Below, piece by piece: positions 1 to 11,610 of a stretch of 64,000 nt of DNA; the stretch's first letter is position 1; every line of letters starts with the position of its first letter. Source of the DNA: Sordariomycetes sp. S80-01Y. Lineage: Eukaryota > Ascomycota > Sordariomycetes. Below the pieces are notes generated by a model. That model was not told where the DNA came from, ran no database searches, and was given only the letters and a program-made list of their open reading frames with translations. The position numbers were made by a program, and so were the translations under genes. The stretch covers positions 806,001 to 870,000 of the forward strand of contig JAXQJY010000025.1 of NCBI GenBank assembly GCA_037042185.1, given 5' to 3'.

Positions 1-2311
1 TGAAGATGTGATCAGCCTTCCTCACAATCTCGACACGCTCAGGCGTGACTTCGCCGAGGATCCTCACTCCAATTCCCGGGCCCGGGAATGGATGCCTCAT
101 GATAAGTTCCTCGTGGATTCCAAGTTGGCGTCCAAATGCCCTCACTTCATCCTTGAAACTTCAAAACAAGTTAGTCCTCGGGTTCGAGAGATGGAGCACC
201 ACAATTCAGGGGAAAGCCTCCGATGAAACACTTACAGTTCCCGAAGGGGCTCGAGGAGCTTGAGCTGAGCCTCCTTTTGACGGATTAGTATCATATTGGA
301 TGCAACTGGCTGGGGAAGACTTACGCCGTTCTGCATGCGGGCCGGCAGACCACCTGCGTTATGATGCGCTGGAGTTAAGTTCAGCCAAGATTTCACATCT
401 CATGGTGCAAGTAGATGTTGTTCTTACACTTGATGGTCGCAGATGGACCCTTGTAGCTCAAGCTCTCAATGAGATCGGCTGTGAAAGATTAGTTTCTCGG
501 TTATCAACAAATGACATAGGCACACACCGTAGAGGGTACCCTGCAGGAACCACTCGACCTTTCCGGCGCGGTCAGTGTGCTCAGCCTCTTTCTCAATCCT
601 AAACAAATGTCAGTACCGGTCTATGTACTTGCAACCGCCGGACTTTGTCGAGCTCGCGCTTACCGGAGAGCCTCCTTCTCAAAGAGGTCAATGACTAGTC
701 ATGTTAGTATTTGCTACTAGATCATTTTGTCCTTTTGACCTACAAGTAGCGCCTATGATCTTGCGCTTAGCCTCCGGCTCGGTTACGCCCGCGAGACGGC
801 CGTAGAAGAGGTCCGAGCCATCGACCACAGTGAGGTTGATCCCCAGATGCTCCTTTAGAGTCTCCTTAACTTCAGGGCATTCGTTGTGCCGCATCAGTCC
901 TGTCATAATTGTAAGCGGAAGTCTTAACATGGATCGGGTTACTCACCAGTATCCACAAGAATCGCGTCTTTGCTAGCATGGTTAGATAGTTCTCCTCTGA
1001 GGCCAGGGTCACCCACGAAATCTGTCGCCAATAGCTTCGCGCATCAGCCTGGCAGCAACGCTCGAGTCAACGCCTCCCGATACAGCACCGATCTATCATT
1101 TGACGGTCAACAATTGAATAGGCACGGCTTTGGAAGGTGACAGGGAGCAAGAAAGGGGCTCGGGATGTGTTGGTAAGTGTGGGGCGGAAACATACGACTT
1201 GAGCCTTGGGCCCGACAAGCTTGCGGATTCTCTCGACTTCCTTTGCGGTGAAGTTCTCCATCTGCCAGTCTGCGCGAGCTTTGCAGATGTTGACAGCAAA
1301 GTTCTTGAGCATGTCGGTTCCGCGCTCGGTGTGGGAGATCTCAGGGTGAAGCTGGACACCTAATTGCATGTTGTAAGCTAGGCTGGCGGTGGAAAAGGGG
1401 CACGAAGGCGCTGGTGCGTATCGGGAGAAGGAAACGTACCAAAGATAGGCTTCGACTGGTGGGCAATGCCTGCGAATTCGGCACCCTTGGTGCTAGCAAT
1501 CGTGACGAAGCCCTCCGGAAGACGAACGAGCTTATCAAAGTGGCTCATGACGACTGGCACGTTTGATGATTAGCTTAAAATACTCAGAGGCGCTGGTTGT
1601 TCTTCAAGTGAGACCTACCGTTCAGGGATTCACCGAGACCGTCAAATAGACGATCCGCATCACCACCTGCTTTGTGAATAGTGAGCTGAGTCTCGCCGTA
1701 CTCCCTTGTTGTGCCGCGAGCAACATTCTGATCGTTGAGACGCCAGGCAATTTCTTGGCAACCGTAGCAGATACCCCTGGGGTCTTGTCAGCGAGCTGCT
1801 TGGTCTCTTGGAGATGAGATCAGAGCACGTACAGAATAGGCACTCCCAGATCGAAGATGGCGGGATCGACATCTGTGTGCCATTAGATCGTCTACTCAGC
1901 CACCGCAATCCCAGGAAACCTACGAGGGCCGTCCTTGTCATACACAGAAGCTGGGCCTAGACAGGACTTAGAAGTTGTTCGAGTCGCAATTTTGCATCTT
2001 CATACCTCCGCTCAAGATAATTCCGGCGGGCTTAAATGGCAGGTCCGCGACTTTGGTCGTGCAGCTCAACATTTCGCAGTAAACATTGATGGACCGGAGG
2101 CGACGCACGATCAGCTAGAAAGAATTAGCTAGGTCGCTCTTGAAGTGCAGGTGGGGGTTCTATTTGCATGAGAAGTCTGAGAGCCATTGTCCAAGCACAA
2201 GATGGTCTATTATTGTCAGTCAAAGCACTGCAGGACATCCCGGTGATAAAGTTTTACGTCGAAAGTGTTGTGCGGCGCCAGCGGCGCAGCCAATTCGGAT
2301 GAGTCGCCCAT
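1..2311 (-). CDS. GUA1: GMP synthase [glutamine-hydrolysing], 3' end cut by window edge
   Basis: Converts XMP to GMP using glutamine and ATP in cytosolic purine synthesis. Read on the minus strand after splicing, it shows the class I amidotransferase domain with nucleophile motif GICYGCQ (near 1770) and the His-Glu of QLHPEISHT (near 1350), then the PP-loop ATPase motif SGGVDSS (near 1070), and the synthase C-terminal part with [13 protein letters not shown] (near 60-90). The C-terminus lies beyond base 1. I count about sixteen introns in the visible part, many with CTAAC-like branch points; this is very dense for this gene. Two oddities sit near the N-terminus: the usual LDFGSQYSHL strand reads LDNGSQTSH, and the following intron needs a GC donor (GCAAAT). 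All catalytic residues I can check are present, so I call it functional but unusual. The ATG at 2309-2311 opens a short exon ending PHNTFD, as in other fungal GMP synthases; an in-frame upstream start is possible. Confidence 0.93.
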
Positions 2312-3780
2312 GATGACCAGAATACTCAGAGATCTTGAGCCGTGAAGCAGGAGGATCTGGCGTGAAACGAAGTTATCACAGTATTGCTGCTGCAACTGAG
2401 ATGCCAGAAAAGTTTTATCTGACTCCGCGTTGGTTGTCAAGAGTGGAGCAAGTGAAGAAGGTGGGTGTGGTGGTGGGTGGCCGAATTGGGGATGGAGTCA
2501 GAAAAGAACGCGGGCTCCGATATCTGGTGTATCAGTGGAATGATGAGTCAGTAGCGATGGATGACCGCCCTCCCTGCCTCACTGGTACTGCTCTAGTGCT
2601 AATGCTACTGAATTGTAGCCCGAAGAAAATACATCTTCGACTCGTGTGCAGGGTTCTATCGAAAAGCTTATCTGCAAACTGAGGCAATCAACCGGTGAGA
2701 CGTCGAAACGCTCGAGTTGGGACGCAACGAATCAAGTTCCACATCAGTAGGCACCTGAGAAAGAGTTGACTAAATCACCTTGCGACAAGCGACTGCATCA
2801 CGCAGTGAAATCAAGCCGTTTCAAAGCATACGGCCAATACCATGCCTTATACTACAACTGCAAGATGCTGCTTCACACGAGAACGAGTCCGAGAGCAAAA
2901 CTTGCGCCCTACTCTGGACCCATCGATGAGGACCGACAGCTTTGCACTCTGCCCAGTGAAAAATACCGAAACAGTGAAACAAATCTCTTCTACTCAAGTT
3001 GGCGGGGGCTTTGTTTCTCGGCTTGCCATCAGAGCAGCTCGAAATAGTTTGATACAATGGCTGTGTCTCAATGAAGTCATCCGCTGGATGCAAGGCACAT
3101 TCGCTTCCAGGGCCATCGGCATTTTGGACTGGCGGGGGAGAAAAGCTTGTGTGGTTTCTTGAGCCCGATGGGCATTCCATCGCGTTTGCGCTCTCACCGA
3201 TGCCTTCCAGGTAGGGACTCCTTGGAATGGGTCGACCATGGCCCAGGTGCTCGGGTCAAGAGGGCTTGTTGATCGATCCAACAGCAACGGCGGACGCTCT
3301 GACTGTAGACATGGGGTGTCGTCCTTAAAAGGGGAACTTGTCCAGCTGAGAAAGGATGATCCAATTAATGAATGAGTTAAGACGACAAGACGTGCTTGAG
3401 GGGGCTGAGAATTGCGGCCTGGCGCAGCCTTCCCAGATTTCGAGACGGTGACGCAGCCTCAAAATCGAAGCGACCCATGGATAAAAGCTATAGAATCATC
3501 CGCTATACTCTGCTGAAAAGAAAGCTGAAGGGCTCCAACGGTCTTTGGCATCGCTCCAGTGAGGAAGTTTGGCACCTGTTGGATCAGCGCTAGACAAAGC
3601 TTTTCGTTCGGGGGGACCACCACCATTGACGGTGCCCAACGGGATTGCGCCGCATCGCAGGGGGACTCATCTCCAGATACCGACGGAAGCTTGCATAGCC
3701 TCAGCTTTCCGATTAGCTCCTGGGATGGCCTTTAACCTTCCGCTTCCCAGATCCAAGCTTGCTCACCTTTAGGGAAGTAA
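2312..3780. other. Intergenic region between GMP synthase and ERF4
   Basis: About 1.5 kb upstream of both divergent genes. Small open frames exist on both strands but none shows a recognisable domain, long uninterrupted coding or convincing splice partners. I see no tRNA, transposon end or tandem repeat. It presumably holds the promoters and 5' leaders of the two flanking genes. Confidence 0.5.
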
Positions 3781-3939
3781 ACCTGAGTGCTCATGCTTGC
3801 AACACCACGACGTAGCACCAGCACAGAGACAGACCATGCTATCAGTGGATGCCGCCGCTGCTGAGCCACCAATCACAAGCTGCCGTCCCCTAATTTTCGA
3901 CAACTGCCGTGACGCCTGCGACAGCAACCGTCGACTCCT

Positions 3940-5491
3940 TTGTCCACTGTCGACAATCCGAGTTGCGTCCCCCCGACTCGACTATCTCCTCGAGCCTTCT
4001 TCCACGAAAGACATCGACACCTGCACGCCCGTCTTCCCGGCGGACGTGTCATCAACGCTCTCACGGCTTCACACGCGCACCAACCACCAGACTTTGTCTC
4101 TCCGACCTCCTTAGCGATACCAATCGACCTCAGCCGGCCCTTCTCGTCGGACCACTACAATCCGACGTCTTCTTCCCCAAAGCAGCCCGAAGCAGTGAAG
4201 GCAACCCAGCTACAGTCCGGCGGTCACACAGCGCAACCACCGTTTCGAAACCTAGCGACCAAAGTCTCGACGCGCCGCCCAAGGGGCCAAGCCGCACGTC
4301 TCTGGAACCCGTCCAACTCAACCCCACGACCAACAGAACCTCGGCGCAAAGCTTCTACCCATCGGGGACGACGCGCCAGCACACCGCCGCCACCGAATCT
4401 ACCACTTCAGCACCCCGAACTCGACGCATCAGTAAACGCGAACGATCCCACGCAACCTGCCAACGGCGATTACCCTCTGCTTTCCCTACCGCAGCGCTTG
4501 CAGCTGAGGGACTCGAGTGCGAACAGAAGCAGTGTGCAAGCAGATCGAAGAAATAGTAGGAGCAGTCTGCCGGGAAGTGTGCGCGCAAGTTACGACGGCA
4601 AGCGAAGCCAGGGACCGACGCCTACGGTCGCCGAATTCCCGGAGGACGTGAAGGATCCGGAGTCTTACACAGGACCTACTCGGGAAGAAAAGGGAAAGGG
4701 CAAAATGGCTGTTGAGAACGGCGCTGAGGGGGCCCAGTCCTACTCCCGTGACCTGGAGCGTGGCCCAGATGTCATGGACCATCGTCAATCAACGCAGTCC
4801 ATGGGCGATGGCATTGGATCGGCCATCTCAAGCTCGAATTCTTCGATCATGGGCGAGGACGTCCATCCCGATGATGAGGCGTGGGGACCGCAACACCCTT
4901 GCTTTCCGCATTTAAATCCCCACGTGCCGGTGGAAAGCCCCGAGTACACATCCACCAGAATTATCAGGGTCAAGCGCGACTGGATGGTTGCGGGTGACCT
5001 GGCGCCGACGTTTTCGAACCTCTATCCCGAGATTCTGGACCCCGCGGGCTTAACGGAGCAAGAATTTCGAAGGATCATGGAGAAGTTGAATAGCGAGCTG
5101 ATACCAGTCTTCAACCCATACAACCCACGGAACGTCATCGATGGCGTCCTCGGGGTGCTCACCGGCTGGATGTGGGACGACCTTGGCTTGTCTTCGGCGA
5201 AAAGCAGGTTGAACAAGCTCGAGAAGTGGATCGACGACTGGAACAAGACGGCGGCGAGGACGATGGGCACGGAAGGCAGCATAATGGCGCCGAAACTCAT
5301 CTCTTTACGAAAGACGGGCTATATGACGGTGAGTCCATGCACGGTCCACGGTTTCGAATCCTGGCTAACATCCACAGCTCGATATCCAAATACCAGACCC
5401 AGAAATTGCTGCCGCTCCTAGCACGAGCGGTGCAGGCGGGTCTGCTTCCGCGTTACCACTCGAGCCTGCACCTTTGGCAACGCCAGCTTAG
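3940..5491 (+). CDS. ERF4: Ras-modification protein Erf4 (palmitoyltransferase accessory subunit)
   Basis: Non-catalytic partner of the Erf2 DHHC enzyme that palmitoylates Ras at ER/Golgi membranes. The conserved Erf4/GCP16 domain lies in the C-terminal third (about 4950-5330): IRVKRDWMVAGDLAPTFS, then NLYPEILDP, EFRRIMEKLNSEL, PYNPRNVIDGVLGVLTGWMWDD. One intron (donor GTGAGT at about 5331, acceptor just before 5380) joins this to a short tail LDIQIPDPEI...ATPA and a TAG at 5489-5491. The first half is long, disordered and rich in Ser, Pro and Arg, typical of filamentous fungi. The start is unresolved: the frame is open from about 3913 but has no ATG before 4705, so an upstream exon is expected (an in-frame ATG at 3793 followed by a splice is one possibility). 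Coordinates therefore give the open frame, not a proven start. Confidence 0.8.
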
Positions 5492-6185
5492 AGGTTGGAC
5501 GGCAAGAGAGCTCGCAGGAGCCCAATGCTCGTCAGAACCTCTTCCTGGTGCGAGCCGTCCCAAACTCTTGAGGGACACAACTTTGGATACCCCACTTTCC
5601 TACACTGTCAGAACCGCTCTCGCATCTATCTGGGTCTCTACTTGTATCTCTTTTCACAACCTTTTCCGGCGCTTGATACCACAGTAGCTATCCCTGGCGT
5701 TTTATTTGAGTCTTTAAGAAGCTTCACGGGAGTTTGGGCTGGTTATTGGAGAGGACGCTAAATAATTATCTACGGAGCGAAGGGGGGAGGCAACAACAAT
5801 TCTTTTTAGGAGCATACTCTTAAAACATCAACGTTGCGTGTTCACATCTGTCCCCACATGCGCATAAACCAGATCAGGTATCACCTCAGCATCTCATTTG
5901 ACCCTTGAACCTCATCTCTCAATAGCATTCCTACATTGTCTCACTCTACACCATCCCCCAGGTGAGCCCATCTCGTGGACCCGTTGGCCCGGCGCCAGAG
6001 ACCACCATCCAACCCCGCTCATTGGCTCTCCGAGGGACTCTAAATGACGGCGAGTTACCCTACATCTGCTTGTCTCACTTCACACTTCTCATCTCTTTTT
6101 TTTCACGCACACACACACACACACATCGCGACTCCTGTGTTGCAAGAAGCAATTGCAGATTAAAACATTTTTGGGGACACTTGGC
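5492..6185. promoter_or_regulatory. Intergenic region and 5' leader of the isochorismatase-family gene
   Basis: Holds the 3' end of ERF4 and the upstream region of the next plus-strand gene. The part from about 5880 to 6105 is pyrimidine-rich (CT-rich runs and an eight-T run), as in many fungal leaders, and ends in a CA dinucleotide repeat. No gene is supported here. Confidence 0.45.
6108..6125. repeat. CA dinucleotide microsatellite (nine units)
   Basis: Nine CA units follow directly on a T-rich tract in the presumed 5' leader of the isochorismatase-family gene, about 60 bases before its first in-frame ATG. It could be polymorphic between strains. No function is shown by the sequence. Confidence 0.9.
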
Positions 6186-7137
6186 ATGTTTGCACCTACT
6201 TATAGGACTGTTGTACCACGATTGTCTACAGGTATTGGAGCTGGCGCTGCACGTTTGAACAATCCATCGTTGCTCGTGCATAAACCAACAAGATCTACGA
6301 ACCAAGCACCCGGGACTATTCGCAAGATGGCGAGCAACGGAGCACAGGCGCAGGGCCTGCGACTAAGTGAGTGCTTCTTGACAAAGCAGGGGGTGAAAGG
6401 AACTGACCTTGTCCACAGAGAACCCAGCTATCTTGTGAGTGAGAAAGCTATCCTGAATGAGACTCATCTGGCTCCCGACAGCTCGAGATAGTCCTACAAA
6501 GGCTAGGACAGCCTAGCTGATATGCGCGTTCTTAGCGTCTGCGATATGCAGGAGAAGTTCCAAGCTGCCATCCATGAATTCGATAAGATGTAAGCACCCG
6601 TCGACGTCAGATGCCACGACCCGGACTGACATACCAAGCGTCCTGACGACGGAGAAGCTCGTCAAGTTCGCTTCGAACTTCGGCCTGCCGGTGCACACGA
6701 CGACGCAGACGACGCAGAAGCTCGGCCCGACGGTGCCCTCCCTGGCGGGCCTGCTCCCGACGCCTCCGCACGACAAGACCAAGTTCAGCATGGCCATCCC
6801 TTCCATCCTCTCCCAGCTGCCTGCCGAGTCGTCCGTCGCCCTCGTCGGGATCGAGAGCCACATCTGCATTACGCAAACGGCGCTCGACCTGCGGGATCAA
6901 GGCCACCGCGTGTACATCATCGCCGACGGCGTGAGCAGCTGCAACGCGACGGAGGTCGGCATCGCCCTGGCGAGGTTGCGGGCCGAGGCGGGCGTCACCG
7001 TCACGACGAGCGAGAGCTGGATGTACGAGGTTGTCGGCGATAGCAGCCACGCCGGGTTCAGGGGGCTAATTGGCGTTGTCAAGGAGACGTCGGGCAACAC
7101 GAAGGAGACACTGAAGGCTTTGCCGCCTAAGATTTGA
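6186..7137 (+). CDS. Isochorismatase-family cysteine hydrolase (ISOC1/2-like)
   Basis: Member of the cysteine hydrolase family that includes isochorismatases, nicotinamidases and YcaC-type enzymes; substrate unknown. The spliced protein shows the catalytic Asp in VCDMQEKF, a Lys in the KTKFSM segment and the nucleophile Cys in GIESHICITQTALDL. Four exons are needed: up to 6366, 6419-6434 (only 16 nt), 6536-6589 and 6639-7137; together they read RLKNPAIFVCDMQEKF without a break. Two in-frame starts exist. ATG 6327 gives a 202-residue protein of family length. ATG 6186 adds 47 residues rich in Arg, Ser, Thr and Ala with no acidic residue, which resembles a mitochondrial presequence. Both could be used, giving cytosolic and mitochondrial forms; this is inference. 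It is closest to the ISOC1/ISOC2 group by its HICITQTALDL motif. Confidence 0.88.
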
Positions 7138-7750
7138 ACATGTAATAATCGGATCCTGCGATGAGGTGTTCTTGATTTGGACCAGGAACTGTGCATCTAT
7201 GTTGAGTGTAGGCGCAGCATACGAACATGAGATTGGCACTATGCAAAACAGCCAATGGCCGGACTGGGTGACGGGCACAGATGTACCTCGCTCCAGATGC
7301 ATACAGATGTTAATTCTTGACCAGACTGAGACTTGCCAACAATGAAGCATATATAGACCTTCAATCGTCTCTCTTCGGCAACTTGATGCTGTTCGGATCC
7401 GACGCGTTGCCGCTCATGCCGAGAGAGTTGGGCCAGGACAGGCCAGGAAGTCAAATCAAAGCAGTGAACGTGCAGCATGCCACAGCTTGTTCCAAAGGGA
7501 AGCATTGAAAGCTTCTGCCGTCTGCGCCGTATCTCAGCATCCCCTTGGGCAACTTCGGATCCGTAATCGCTCCACGTCGCTGCCCAGTGCCGAGCCTTTT
7601 GCCCGGCTAGCCGCGGGGTAATAACCTGGGGTCGGCCCCGGCTTGATGCCGTCACTTCACATGCAAGATCCGAATCCAATCTCAAACTCATATCTCTCGC
7701 GACCGTCCAATCTCGAAGCTCAACATTGCTCAGTCTCGCCAACCGCCACC
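7138..7750. promoter_or_regulatory. Intergenic region upstream of the acyl-CoA ligase gene
   Basis: About 610 bases between two tandem plus-strand genes. The last 100 bases are C/T-rich with a good translation context (GCCACC) directly before the ATG at 7751. No open frame, RNA gene or repeat stands out. Confidence 0.4.
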
Positions 7751-9549
7751 ATGTCCGGCGCACCGTCCCGCCTAAAGTCTATCCTCAACCACCTCACGGG
7801 GTCTTCCTCCCAACCTCCTCCTCACATCCACCATCTCTCCCCGACCTTCTTCCTCAAACGCGCCGCGGACATTGAGCCAAACGCGCAGGCGATCTATCAT
7901 GTTACGTCGAACAATGCGCCCCTGTCGCGCACGTATGCCCAGTTGGCCGATCGTGCACGCGGGCTGGCCTACTACTTGAAGAGCAATGGCTACAAGCGCG
8001 TGGGCGTTCTCATGCCCAACACCCCTGCTTTCCTGGAAGCGATCTACGGCATTGTGGCCGCTGGGGCGGTGATTGTGCCGGCGAACTACAGGCTCAAAGA
8101 GGAAGATATTGGGTATATCTTCGAGTTCGCGGAGTGCGATTGCATCCTCGTAGATGACGAATTCAAGGACCTGCTTGGAGACTTCCATAAGAGAACGGGT
8201 GGGAAGGTTAAGACTTTGGTCGATACCGACACGGACCAGGACACGGGACCTTACGACAAGGCCGTCCTTGAGGGTCTAGAGTATGATCGCCAACACGGCA
8301 GCAAAGGCTGGGATGACCTCCATGCCCACTCCGATGACGAGGACGCCGTCCTGGCCATCCCCTTCACCTCCGGCACGACCTCGCGCCCCAAAGGTGTCAT
8401 GTACACACACCGGGGCGCCTACCTCGCCGCAATGGGCAATATCATCGAGTCGAATCTCGCCGCCGGCCAATGCCGCTATTTGTGGACCCTACCAATGTTC
8501 CACGCCATAGGTTGGACGTTCCCATGGTCGGTCGTCGCCGTCAGGGGGTTGAATGTGTGTTTGCGGAAGATTGACTATCCGTTGATTTGGAAGTTGTTGA
8601 AGGAGCAGCGGATAACACACTTCAACGCGGCGCCGACGGTCAACACATTGCTTGTTGCTGCCAATGAGGCGGAGCGATTGGAGCAGGAGGTCAGAGTGAC
8701 GGTGGCGGCGAGCCCGCCCAGCGGATACTTGTTTGAGCAGATGGTGAGTGCTTGTCATGGTCTTACAGCCCCGATGGCGGGTCGTGCTGACAGCGAGGAC
8801 AGTCCAAGCTGAATCTCAAGCCAGTCCATGTGTATGGCATGACAGGTAAGCTCGAACCGCTTCAGCCTGGGCTTTCACTAACCCTGCCAGAAACATACGG
8901 CCCAATCACAAAATCGTACCCCATGCCCGAATGGGACTCCCTCTCACCCCAAGACAAGTACGCCAAGATGGCCCGTCAAGGCCACGGCTTCATCTCCTCG
9001 CTCCCCATCCGCGTCATCAAGCCCGAACAGCCGCCGGGCGTCCTCATCGACGTCGCTAAGAACGGCGCCGAGGTTGGCGAGATTGTCTTCTTTGGAAACA
9101 TATGCGCAAAGGGATACTACAAAGACGACGAGGCGACCAAGAAGCTGTTCGACGGAGGGTGCCTCCACTCGGGCGACCTGGCTGTTTGGCATCCCGACGG
9201 AAGCGCGCAGATCTTCGACCGAGCAAAGGACATCATCATCTCTGGGGGCGAGAACATCAGCAGCGTGGCCTTGGAGAGCATGCTGGTAGAGCACGACGAT
9301 GTTCTCGAGGCGGGCGTGGTGTCCGTGCCAGACGAGAAGTGGGGAGAGGTGCCGAAGGCTTTTGTCACCGTCAAGGAGGGACGGGGCGTCAAGGGGGAGG
9401 ATGTCATCAGGTGGGCGAAGGAGAACAGCAGGATCAGCCGCTTCATGGTGCCCAAGGAGGTCGAGGTGGTCAAGGAACTGCCCAAGACGAGCACGGGCAA
9501 GATCCAGAAGAAGACATTGAGGGCGTGGGCGGACGGCAAGCGGGAGTAG
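7751..9549 (+). CDS. AMP-forming acyl-CoA synthetase/ligase (ANL superfamily)
   Basis: Activates a carboxylic acid to an acyl-adenylate and then a CoA thioester; the acid is not predictable here. Three exons (7751-8743, 8803-8845, 8891-9549) encode 564 residues, the usual length. Signature motifs in order: phosphate-binding loop FTSGTTSRPKGVMYTHRG (Ser where Gly is usual), MFHAIGW, the adenylate motif YGMTETYGP created exactly across the second intron, GDLAVWHPDG, the hinge KDIIISGGENIS, and the C-terminal catalytic Lys in PKTSTGKIQKK. No signal peptide and no peroxisomal PTS1 (it ends GKRE), so probably cytosolic. Sequence style is like medium-chain acyl-CoA ligases and plant acyl-activating enzymes. 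The preceding hydrolase and the following GFA-type gene lie on the same strand, but a shared pathway is not demonstrated. Confidence 0.93.
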
Positions 9550-9912
9550 AGCGAGGGGCTGTTCTGGTGTAAAGAATAGCTAGATATACCCTGGATAACC
9601 TATATAAAGAGAAAGTGACCTTGAACTCGTCAGAGTGAGCGCGGTTGCGCGGTTGGGCCGAACTTGGGTTGGAAGTTTAAACCTTGGTGAGCTTGAAGCT
9701 CAGCACCCGGTCCAGGCGTGCCCCACCAAGGCTCTGTGGGTGGTGGGACCTCTGTCGTCACTCTTGTCGTGAACTTTCGAGACGGCAGCCACTTTGACTC
9801 AGCCTTTTCTCCCGTTCCTCCATTCCACCTCCGTTTTCCATAACTCACCCTTTCAAAGCTGCGCCGAGCTGCACTACGCCCACATCAACACTACTCGTCA
9901 ATCAATCAGACC
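9550..9912. other. Short intergenic region between acyl-CoA ligase and GFA-type gene
   Basis: Contains the ligase 3' UTR (AT-rich around 9580-9610) and a short promoter for the next gene. Nothing else is visible. Confidence 0.4.
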
Positions 9913-10718
9913 ATGGCAGAGCTCCGGCCACTTCGAGGCGGGTGCCAGTGTGGCCGCAACAAATACATCATAGCCGTTCCTTCGGACGGCGTCAACCACT
10001 GCCAAGTTCTATTCAACACCGAGCCCGAGCACCGTACGTGGCACGCCGGTTCCCCAAATACCTCGATCAGCACTGACCGCACTTCGCAGAAGTCCCTCTC
10101 GCGACCCCCCTCGCCGCCTACATCCGCGTGCCCCTCTCCTGGTACCACAGCACCACCTACGCCCTGTTCCCCGACGAAACCCACTCCACGATCCGACGTG
10201 TCTACACGCACCCTACGCACACCCACGCGAAGCGGAACTTCTGCGGATACTGCGGCACGCCGCTGAGTTACTGGAGCGAGGAGCCAAGGAGCGAGGCGGA
10301 CTTCATCAACCTGACGATTGGGAGCTTGTTACGGGAGGACCTGCAGGACTTGGAGGACATGGGATTGATTCCTGAGTCGGACAGCGAGGCCGAGAGCGCC
10401 GCGGCAGATGAGGGGCAGGAGGTGGTAGCACAGACTCGGGGCGACGGGAGGAGCACGGCGCTCAAGGAGAGCTACGGCGTGCCCTGGTTCGACGGGTTGG
10501 TAGAGGGCACGAGGCTGGGCAAGATGCGAAAGAGCCGCGGCGTGCAGGCATCTAATGACGGGCGCATCAGGGTGGAGTGGGAAGTCACGGAATGGAATGC
10601 CAACGACGACGGTGACGAAGACGACGCCGAGATGGGCGACGCCAGCGGTAGGGCTACCCCCGGCAAGCGGAAGAGGGACGAATCTGACGTCGCCGCAGGT
10701 ACGCAAGGTAAGGTTTAG
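9913..10718 (+). CDS. GFA/CENP-V-fold zinc-binding protein with acidic tail
   Basis: Belongs to the glutathione-dependent formaldehyde-activating (GFA)/CENP-V fold, whose members bind zinc by CxC and CxxC pairs. The protein begins MAELRPLRGGCQCGRNKY and, after one intron (about 10030-10090), continues QVPLATPLAAYIRVPLSWYH and then FCGYCGTPLSYW, supplying both motifs. The C-terminal half is atypical: an acidic, disordered stretch (about 10375-10700) with a basic patch GKRKRDESD near the end that could be a nuclear signal. The enzymatic role of fungal members is mostly unproven, so I make no claim about formaldehyde. About 246 residues; TAG ends at 10718. Confidence 0.88.
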
Positions 10719-11610
10719 AATGTCCGGTAGCATGCGGACGGCCGGCTCGGTCCAGGCGGGATCGCATACGGAGCGAGGTTTAAGCGTAGTTTGTGCTAAT
10801 GGGAGGACTTATGGCGTTGCATGCTAAAGGGGGGCTCGCGGGAGAAGTGATCTACCCGTCTCGAGAGGGATCAGAATCTTGTACGAGGCGCAAACAGCGA
10901 GCTCATGGCGGAAGTTGATTGTATGAGAGAATACTTAAGAAAAGAACAAGAATCTTGATAGCGAGAGAACGACCAGCCTGGCATTTGTGATGCCTCAGCT
11001 GTGCAGTATGAGCGTTGATATGAAGTGGATCACTCATTGTTCGATGTACAATGTGCACAGATTGGTCACAAGTCAACATGATAAGGCATTGCCATGGTAT
11101 GCCTCTTACACCGGGTAAAAGCAAGATCACGAAGTCCCCGTCGGCCAGCGCAAGGCGAGCATATACCTCAGACGACCGAGGAGCACATCTCTCACACGCA
11201 AACAGCCGGGGCGCGGCTTTACAACCCACACTTAGTTTGAAACGCAGCACGGGCTGCATCAGCAGCAACTCGCGACAACTTACAAACTCAGCCGCGGAGC
11301 CGCCCCAGACGAGCCAAGGGCAGACCAGCCCAGGTCAGATCTGCTGGTCCCTGGCACAGCTTCCGCATTGAGAGGTGCATCGTATTGTTCCGGCTCGGCG
11401 TGGGCAGGTCCCGTGAATGAGAGCAGGCTGCCCCAACCGACGACGCGGATCGCCAGGCTGGCGACTCTGACTCCATCGCGCCGATGGGACGATGGCTTGG
11501 AAACAGCCGCCCCGAGGTACCATCTCTCTGGCAGATCGGGGTCGACGACCGCGGCTCTCCTGGCGTCCAAGGGCCGGCGCAGATATATTGCGTGCGTATG
11601 GATGGGGTGG

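Noticed and set aside
3909-4556. 215-codon frame overlapping the 5' part of ERF4
   Set aside because: No ATG, no domain, and the ERF4 frame continues into the conserved domain. It may still hide an alternative exon of the disordered ERF4 head, but cannot be called.
5351-5366. tRNA T-loop-like string GTTTCGAATCC
   Set aside because: It lies in the ERF4 intron; no acceptor stem, D-arm or anticodon arm can be matched around it.
6607-7050. 147-codon minus-strand frame opposite the isochorismatase-family gene
   Set aside because: Antisense shadow of a GC-rich coding exon; Arg/Ala/Gly-rich with no domain.
6186-10718. Possible catabolic or secondary-metabolite cluster (hydrolase, acyl-CoA ligase, GFA-type protein)
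   Set aside because: Only same-strand proximity supports it. There is no core synthase, transporter or pathway regulator, and flanking genes are housekeeping.
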